DNA from: an uncultured Clostridia bacterium
Lineage (GTDB): Bacteria; Bacillota; Clostridia; Oscillospirales; Oscillospiraceae
Direction: 5' to 3'
Assembly: GCA_946187475.1 (NCBI GenBank)
Contig: CAMHRJ010000048.1
Coordinates: 1-10,745 of the forward strand
DNA length: 10,745 bases
Shown: piece by piece, positions 6,655-10,745 of the stretch
How the letters are laid out: every line of letters begins with the position of its first letter
How positions within the stretch are numbered: the first letter of the stretch is position 1
The notes under the pieces: model-generated
The model's input: the letters and a program-made list of their open reading frames with translations, nothing else
Database searches by the model: none
Told to the model about the DNA's origin: nothing
Position numbers and translations under genes: made by a program

Positions 6655-8186
6655 CATTCCGGCCGCTGCCAGCCCCGCCGGAGACCGGCGCGGAAGGCCT
6701 CGTCCCGGGCGCGGTTGGCCGCGGCCTCATCCCGGTTGGAGCCGGTGTCGCGGTTTTTCAGCCACAGGAAGTAGGCGAGGATGGTCAGCACTACGATGCC
6801 CGCCGCGGTCAGCAGGATGCCGAAGCCGTCGCCGGAGAAGGCACGCACGCCGTCTGCGGCAGGGAAGACCATGTCCGCCGCGCCGAAGAGGAAGATCACC
6901 ACGATCAGCGCCGGGGTCACGATGCGGAGCATGACGCCCACAAAACCGGAGAACCGCTCCGACTTCGGCAGCTTCCAGCCCACGGCCAGACAGGCGCCCA
7001 GAGCGCCCAGCGGCATCAGCAGCGTGTTGGTGACGCCGTCCAGCAGCTCCAGCAGATTGCGTCCGAAGAGCTTCAGAGCGCTGCTGCCGCCGTTCACATC
7101 CAGCCCCAGACTGATGCCCACCGGCACCGAGAGAGCCAGACAGACCAGCACCACGATGCTCACGGCCCGGGTGCGGGCCACCTTGTGCCGCTGGATGATG
7201 AACTGGGTCACCACCTCCAGGATGGAGATGATGCTGGTGAGCGCCGCGATGGCGGTCATGGTGAAGAACAGCAGGCTGATGATCTGCCCCACAGTGCCCA
7301 GTCCCGCAAAGACCATGGGCAGCGTGATGAACATCAGACCCGCGCCGCCCATGCCCAGGGCGGAGAGGGACTCCCCGGAGACCGCCGCATAGTGGAACAG
7401 CGCCGGGAAGATCGCCAGGCCGGAAAGGAAGGTCAGCAGACCGTCCAGCAGGCAGACCACCACGGTGGAGTGGGCCAAATCCACGGTCTTGCCGGAGTAA
7501 GAGCCGTAGGTAATCATGGCGCCGCAGCCCAGAGACAGGGAGAAAAACGCCTGGCCCATGGCCGAGAGGATGCCCGCGCCGGAGAGCTTGGAGAAGTCCG
7601 GCTGCAGATAGAAGGCCAGCCCCTCCTTCACGCCCTCGCCCAGCAGCAGGGAGACGCAGCTGATCACAATCAGGATCATCAGCATGGTGGGCAGCAGGAG
7701 CTTCGCGGCCTTTTCGATGCCGTTTCGCACACCGGCGATGACGATGGCCGCCGCCGGCAGGGCAAAGACCACTGTGTGGAGAATCACGTCGCCGATGTTC
7801 CCGGCGAAGGGCCCATAGTTCCCGGCATTGCCCACGAAGGAGCCCAGGGCGTACTTCACGGTGTAGCCGCCCAGGACGAGATAATAGCACATGATCATGG
7901 CCGGAATCACCACGACCAGGAGACCCAGCCAGCCCAAGCGGGGAGATACCGCCTTATAGGCCGATACCGTGTTGGCCTGGCTGCGGCGGCCAATGGTGAA
8001 CTCCGCCAGCATGGCCACGGCGCCCACCAGCAGGATACAGGCCAGATAGACAAACAGATAGGCAGCGCCGCCGTTGGCGCTGGTCTTGTAGGGGAAGCCC
8101 CAGAGGTTTCCCAGTCCAACCGCCGAACCCGCCGCGGCCAGCTCAAAGCCGATGCGCGTGCCGAATCCGGGACGTTTTTGATTCAT
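6654..8186 (-). CDS. Neurotransmitter:sodium symporter (NSS/SNF) family transporter
   Basis: Sodium-coupled membrane carrier of the LeuT/MhsT family, 510 residues with about 12 hydrophobic helices. Helix 1 shows AAAGSAVGLGNLWGFPY (17-33), and its residue numbers coincide with LeuT. Gly24 is where amine transporters have Asp, which points to amino acid substrates. Helix 6 carries FFSLSLGCGAMITYGSY, the unwound substrate-site motif. Two departures stand out: Ser at 21 (LeuT Asn21) and Gly at 30 (LeuT Arg30, the outer gate), although an Asp that may be the gate partner (383, in LLELLDGV) is kept. The tail after helix 12 is a charged stretch of about 33 residues rich in Arg, Asp and Ala. The ATG at 8186 is preferred over 8279 because AAGGAAG lies 7 bases upstream and the extra residues do not resemble the family and overlap the promoter. 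It leads the operon with brnQ; substrate probably a hydrophobic amino acid (inference). Confidence 0.93.
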   Translation of the reverse strand: MNQKRPGFGTRIGFELAAAGSAVGLGNLWGFPYKTSANGGAAYLFVYLACILLVGAVAMLAEFTIGRRSQANTVSAYKAVSPRLGWLGLLVVVIPAMIMCYYLVLGGYTVKYALGSFVGNAGNYGPFAGNIGDVILHTVVFALPAAAIVIAGVRNGIEKAAKLLLPTMLMILIVISCVSLLLGEGVKEGLAFYLQPDFSKLSGAGILSAMGQAFFSLSLGCGAMITYGSYSGKTVDLAHSTVVVCLLDGLLTFLSGLAIFPALFHYAAVSGESLSALGMGGAGLMFITLPMVFAGLGTVGQIISLLFFTMTAIAALTSIISILEVVTQFIIQRHKVARTRAVSIVVLVCLALSVPVGISLGLDVNGGSSALKLFGRNLLELLDGVTNTLLMPLGALGACLAVGWKLPKSERFSGFVGVMLRIVTPALIVVIFLFGAADMVFPAADGVRAFSGDGFGILLTAAGIVVLTILAYFLWLKNRDTGSNRDEAAANRARDEAFRAGLRRGWQRPE

Positions 8187-8193
8187 GCCGTCA

Positions 8194-8200
8194 CTTCCTT
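8194..8200 (-). promoter_or_regulatory. Ribosome binding site that fixes the NSS carrier start
   Basis: AAGGAAG on the minus strand lies 7 bases before the ATG at 8186. It is weaker than the other sites in the window but is the only one near a start that matches the family's N-terminus. Confidence 0.65.
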
Positions 8201-8218
8201 TTTTGATATCACCCAATT

Positions 8219-8239
8219 CATTGTGGGTTTTGCACAATG
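8219..8239. repeat. Small inverted repeat in the carrier operon leader
   Basis: CATTGTG (8219-8225) and CACAATG (8233-8239) are perfect inverted copies 7 bases apart. They lie just downstream of the predicted carrier promoter, between its start point and the ribosome binding site, where a repressor could block transcription. The heptamer TGCACAA at 8231-8237 recurs at 8275-8281 over the minus-strand -35 box. Operator role is inference. Confidence 0.45.
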
Positions 8240-8252
8240 TCCTACCGATTGC

Positions 8253-8281
8253 ATCATATCGTAATAGTAAAAAATGCACAA
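8253..8281 (-). promoter_or_regulatory. Probable promoter of the NSS-brnQ operon
   Basis: On the minus strand: TTGTGC (8281-8276), a 17-bp spacer, and TATGAT (8258-8253). Transcription would begin near 8246, giving a leader of about 60 bases. That is too short for a T-box riboswitch, and no T-box sequence is visible. Confidence 0.6.
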
Positions 8282-8294
8282 GGAAATATATACC

Positions 8295-8304
8295 AATCGC
8301 GATT
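8295..8304. repeat. 10-bp palindrome in the divergent control region
   Basis: AATCGCGATT is a perfect palindrome between the two divergent promoters. Related AATC/CGATT pieces occur at 8246-8250 and 8353-8364. They might be binding sites for a shared regulator, but short palindromes also occur by chance. Confidence 0.35.
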
Positions 8305-8345
8305 CTTGATTTTCATGCCATGGATTATTCTTTTTAAAGACTTTC

Positions 8346-8374
8346 TTGCGCAATCACGATCGATTTGCTATACT
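8346..8374 (+). promoter_or_regulatory. Promoter of the DUF1653-flavin reductase operon
   Basis: TTGCGC (8346-8351), a 17-bp spacer, and TATACT (8369-8374). The -35 box is part of the palindrome TTGCGCAA (8346-8353). Transcription would begin near 8381, about 24 bases before the ATG at 8405. Confidence 0.65.
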
Positions 8375-8404
8375 CAAGGAAAGTTCAGTCGGGAGGAAAA
8401 AATC

Positions 8405-8626
8405 ATGACCCCAGACATCCGCCCCGGGCGGTATCGCCATTTCAAGGGCAACGAATACGAGGTGCTGTTCACCGCCACCCACTCCGAAACCGGGGAGCCC
8501 ATGGTGGTCTACCGGGCGCTCTATGGTGAGGGCGGCCTCTGGGTGCGGCCCGCGTCCATGTGGAACGAGACCGTGGAGCGGGACGGACATACCTATCAAA
8601 GATTCACCCGCATCGACGAAGGATAA
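8405..8626 (+). CDS. DUF1653 family protein
   Basis: A 73-residue protein matching the DUF1653 pattern over nearly its whole length: PGRYRHFKGNEYEVLFTATH (7-26), then VVYRALYGEGGLWVRP (about 34-49) and a closing W/F-containing strand (YQRFTRI). It has no signal peptide or membrane segment; the residue pattern suggests a small all-beta fold. The function of the family is not known to me. The start is set by GGGAGG (8391-8396), 8 bases before ATG; a longer reading from 8237 would place its first 56 residues over the promoter and in AT-rich non-coding sequence. It is the first gene of an operon, 13 bases before an Old Yellow Enzyme-type gene. Confidence 0.88.
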   Translation: MTPDIRPGRYRHFKGNEYEVLFTATHSETGEPMVVYRALYGEGGLWVRPASMWNETVERDGHTYQRFTRIDEG

Positions 8627-8632
8627 AGGAGG
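8625..8632 (+). promoter_or_regulatory. Ribosome binding site that fixes the flavin reductase start
   Basis: AAAGGAGG overlaps the DUF1653 stop codon and lies 7 bases before the ATG at 8640. It supports that start over an in-frame ATG at 8523 inside DUF1653. Confidence 0.8.
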
Positions 8633-8639
8633 ATTATCC

Positions 8640-9620
8640 ATGCTGGATCTGCCCATTACCATCAATCAGCTCCAACTGAAAAACCGGCTGGTGATGCCGC
8701 CCATGCACTCCGGCCTCGCCACCGAGGGCGGCGGCGTGACGGAGGCCCTGGCCGTCTATTACGCCGAGCGCACGAAATTCAGCGCGCCTGGCCTCGTCAT
8801 CATGGAGCACACCTGCATCACCGAGGCGGGCCGGGCCTCCCACACCCAGCTCTCCATCGCCGATGACAGCCGCATCGACGGCCACCAGCGCCTCACCGAC
8901 GCCATCCACGAGGCCGGCGGAAAGGTGATCTTACAGTTGAACCACGCCGGCGCCTGCGCCCAGCCTCTGGAGCCCTGCGACCGGGTCTCCTCCAGCGCGG
9001 TGCAGATGCCGCTGAAAAAGCTGGACCGCGGCATGGCCAGAGCCCTGATCAAAGACGAGATTCTGTATCTGCAGGAGCGCTATGTGCTGGCGGCCCGCAG
9101 AGCCATGAAGGCCGGATATGACGGCGTGGAGATCCACAGCGCCCACGGCTACCTGCTGGACCAGTTCTATTCGCCGCTGATGAACCATCGCGACGACGAA
9201 TACGGTCCCCAGTCCATCGAAAACCGCACCCGCTTCCTGCGGGAGGTCTTTGCCGCGGTGCGCTCCGAGCTGGGAGCGCACACGCCCATGGCCGTGCGGC
9301 TGGGCGGCGCGGACTATCTTCCCGGCGGTGCCACGGAGGAGGACGCCGTGGAGGCCTGCAGGCTGCTGGAATCTGCGGGCGTCGATCTGCTGGACCTCTC
9401 CGGCGGCATGTGCTCCTTCGACCGCCCGGACTGCACGGAGCCCGGCTACTTCGGCTCCATGACGGAGAAGATCAAGGCCGCGGTCAAGGTTCCGGTGCTG
9501 CTTACCGGCGGCGTGAAAACCGTCGCGGATGCCCAGCGGCTGCTCCAGGAAGGGAAGAGCGATCTCATCGGCGTGGGCCGCGCCCTCTTCCGGGATGCCC
9601 ACTGGAGAGAGAACAACTGA
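8640..9620 (+). CDS. NADH:flavin oxidoreductase, Old Yellow Enzyme family (single-domain)
   Basis: A 326-residue FMN-binding TIM-barrel enzyme that should reduce activated C=C bonds (enones, enoates) using NAD(P)H. Seen motifs: KNRLVMPPM (14-22) at the flavin edge, LQLNHAG (98-104), the substrate-binding H-x-x-H-x-Y at His166, His169 and Tyr171 within GVEIHSAHGYLLDQF, NHRDDEYG and ENRTRFL in the next loop, and the FMN phosphate site LLTGGV with GVGRAL near the end. Length matches the YqjM-type short form (about 338). The C-terminal Fe-S/FAD part of 2-enoate reductases and bile-acid enzymes (about 650 aa) is absent. Where YqjM has Cys26 and Tyr28, this protein has His23 and Gly25, so it is not a standard YqjM-type enzyme. 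It is co-transcribed with DUF1653. Physiological substrate unknown. Confidence 0.93.
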   Translation: MLDLPITINQLQLKNRLVMPPMHSGLATEGGGVTEALAVYYAERTKFSAPGLVIMEHTCITEAGRASHTQLSIADDSRIDGHQRLTDAIHEAGGKVILQLNHAGACAQPLEPCDRVSSSAVQMPLKKLDRGMARALIKDEILYLQERYVLAARRAMKAGYDGVEIHSAHGYLLDQFYSPLMNHRDDEYGPQSIENRTRFLREVFAAVRSELGAHTPMAVRLGGADYLPGGATEEDAVEACRLLESAGVDLLDLSGGMCSFDRPDCTEPGYFGSMTEKIKAAVKVPVLLTGGVKTVADAQRLLQEGKSDLIGVGRALFRDAHWRENN

Positions 9621-9626
9621 AAACAC

Positions 9627-9658
9627 AAACCCACCTTCCAGGAACAGAAGGTGGGTTT
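9627..9658. terminator. Bidirectional intrinsic terminator
   Basis: A perfect 12-bp stem: AAACCCACCTTC (9627-9638) pairs with 9647-9658 around an 8-base loop. It is followed by a short T-run on the plus strand (to 9659) and by GTGTTTTC on the minus strand. It sits between the flavin reductase and the converging polymerase gene and can serve both. Confidence 0.85.
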
Positions 9659-9677
9659 TCGCTGTTATTCAAAAATT

Positions 9678-10745
9678 TTATGTAAACCGTTTCTTGCGCA
9701 TATACTCCACGGTACGGTAGAGGGTAGTGCCATGGGTGAGCTCCTCCCGGTGGCCGTAGAAATCCAGCTGGTACTGCCGACCCAGGGCCTCCAGCTCGCG
9801 CTTCAGTTCCGCCTCCGGGTCCCGGACGGGGTGCGCCTCGAAGCCCTCGATGGTCAGCTGCTCGGTGTAGTCTTCGGAGAGGTGATAGAGTCCCACGCCC
9901 ACCAGCCGCACCGGCTGCTGCGTCACCTGATCCAGCAGCTCCGCCGCCTCCCGATAGATGGTCATGGCGTCCTCCACGGTGTTGTCGAAGGCCTTGGAGC
10001 GGGTGATGCTCTTCATGTTGCCGTAGGTGAGTTTTAAGCTGACGCCGCGCCCGTGCAGTCCATAGCGCTTCGCCCTTGCCTCCACCGCCATGGCCAGGAG
10101 CAGCAGCACCTGCTTGAGAAAGGCGAAGCTGTTCACATCCGCCTGGAAGGTCAGCTCCCGGCTGATGGACTTGGCGTCCTGAATCCGATAGGGCGTGACC
10201 TTGCGCTCGTCGATGCCGAAGGCCAGATCGGTGACCCATTGCCCCTGCTTGCCCAGCAGGGAGATCACCGCCTCCCGGTTTTGGCGCACATCCCGCACGG
10301 TGCGGATGCCCGCCTGGTGCAGACGCTCGGCGGTCTTCGCGCCCACGGTGTAGAGGACCCGCACGTCCCGGTCGATGATTAAGTTTACATAATCTTCTGC
10401 CGTCGGGATCTCAAAATATCCGTCGGGCTTCTTTTCCTCGCTGGCGGTCTTGGCGGCGGTCTTGGAGTAGGCCACGCCCACGGAACAGGTGAGCCCCACT
10501 TCGGCGCGGGTGCGCTCCTTGATGGCACGGGCGAACTCCCGGGCTCGGTCAAAGGTGCCCGCGGTCTCCGTCACGTCGAGATAGGCCTCGTCCAGAGCGA
10601 TGTATTCCGCTGCGGTGGCGTATTCGTTCCAGATTTCGTGGAGCTGGTGGGAGACCGCCCGGTATTTTTCAAAGTTCGGGTGCAAATAGATGCCGGCAGG
10701 GCAGAGGCGGTAGGCGTCCTTGATGTTCATGCCCGAGTGGACGCC
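9678..10745 (-). CDS. dinB: DNA polymerase IV (Y-family, DinB), N-terminus outside the window
   Basis: Error-prone translesion DNA polymerase; 355 C-terminal residues are visible. The frame continues unbroken to the window edge as GVHSGMNIKDAYRLCP, a normal internal DinB sequence, so the Met at 10730 is not the start and about 50 residues (with the first catalytic Asp) are missing. The palm motif reads ALDEAYLDVT, keeping the catalytic Asp-Glu pair, with Ala where Ser is usual. Next come CSVGVAYSKTAAKTASEEKK, a helix-hairpin-helix (TVGAKTAERLHQAGIRTVRD), and the little-finger domain opening with KSISRELTF. A QYQLDF segment about 30 residues from the end fits the Q-x-x-L-x-F pattern of beta-clamp binding motifs (inference). 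The gene converges on the flavin reductase operon and ends just before their shared terminator. Its promoter, and any LexA site, is out of view. Confidence 0.94.
   Translation of the reverse strand, partial: GVHSGMNIKDAYRLCPAGIYLHPNFEKYRAVSHQLHEIWNEYATAAEYIALDEAYLDVTETAGTFDRAREFARAIKERTRAEVGLTCSVGVAYSKTAAKTASEEKKPDGYFEIPTAEDYVNLIIDRDVRVLYTVGAKTAERLHQAGIRTVRDVRQNREAVISLLGKQGQWVTDLAFGIDERKVTPYRIQDAKSISRELTFQADVNSFAFLKQVLLLLAMAVEARAKRYGLHGRGVSLKLTYGNMKSITRSKAFDNTVEDAMTIYREAAELLDQVTQQPVRLVGVGLYHLSEDYTEQLTIEGFEAHPVRDPEAELKRELEALGRQYQLDFYGHREELTHGTTLYRTVEYMRKKRFT

Noticed and set aside
5361..8264. 967-codon plus-strand open frame
   Set aside because: It lies opposite two clear transporter genes in codon-aligned register, has a His/Gln/Asp/Gly-rich composition without any recognisable domain, and is explained by codon bias.
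8187..8279. 31-residue N-terminal extension of the NSS carrier
   Set aside because: It would start upstream of the predicted transcription start near 8246, and it does not resemble NSS N-termini.
8187..8345. T-box or other amino acid-sensing riboswitch ahead of the carrier operon
   Set aside because: The predicted leader is only about 60 bases, with no T-box sequence and no terminator/antiterminator pair.
8237..8404. 56-residue N-terminal extension of the DUF1653 protein
   Set aside because: It covers both divergent promoters and AT-rich sequence and has no ribosome binding site at 8237, while GGGAGG precedes the ATG at 8405.
9565..10239. 224-codon minus-strand open frame overlapping dinB
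   Set aside because: It is in another frame of the polymerase gene, Gly/Arg/Ala-rich, and runs through the shared terminator; a shadow of dinB.
10728..10730. Met as start of the polymerase gene
   Set aside because: The frame continues upstream to the window edge with residues (GVHSG) that match the interior of DinB proteins, so the gene is cut by the window, not truncated.

Overview
The window is ordinary chromosomal DNA from what looks like a GC-rich member of the Firmicutes, probably class Clostridia and perhaps Oscillospirales (inference). The clues are strong AGGAGG-type ribosome binding sites before nearly every gene, consensus sigma-A-type promoters in short AT-rich gaps, a MacB/FtsX-type ABC exporter of the Gram-positive kind, a fused CoaBC, and Na+-coupled amino acid carriers. 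I see no tRNA, rRNA, CRISPR array, insertion sequence or phage gene.

Layout. Bases 1-2795 (+) hold the end of an ABC transporter ATPase, its large FtsX-type permease and a stand-alone AraC-type DNA-binding protein, packed as one operon. A very good promoter (TTGACA, 18 bp, TATAAT) follows, interwoven with a perfect 14-bp inverted repeat. It drives coaBC (coenzyme A synthesis) and a predicted nucleotidyltransferase of unknown role (2888-5294). A hairpin at 5298-5330 separates these from a minus-strand operon of two membrane carriers: an NSS-family sodium symporter (6654-8186) followed by the branched-chain amino acid carrier BrnQ (5352-6641). A 218-bp AT-rich divergent control region (8187-8404) carries a good promoter in each direction and several short palindromes. 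To its right, a small DUF1653 protein and an Old Yellow Enzyme-type flavin reductase form a second plus-strand operon (8405-9620). It ends at a terminator shared with a converging dinB-type DNA polymerase IV gene, which runs off the right edge (9678-10745).

How they work together. The ABC genes plus regulator look like a self-contained export module with its own transcription factor. The two carriers probably take up hydrophobic or branched-chain amino acids with sodium. CoaBC is housekeeping. The DUF1653/flavin reductase pair has no assignable pathway. I found no clearly new multi-gene system. The points most worth a second look are the promoter-embedded palindrome before coaBC, the altered extracellular gate and substrate-site residues in the NSS carrier, and the unexplained nucleotidyltransferase in the coaBC operon.
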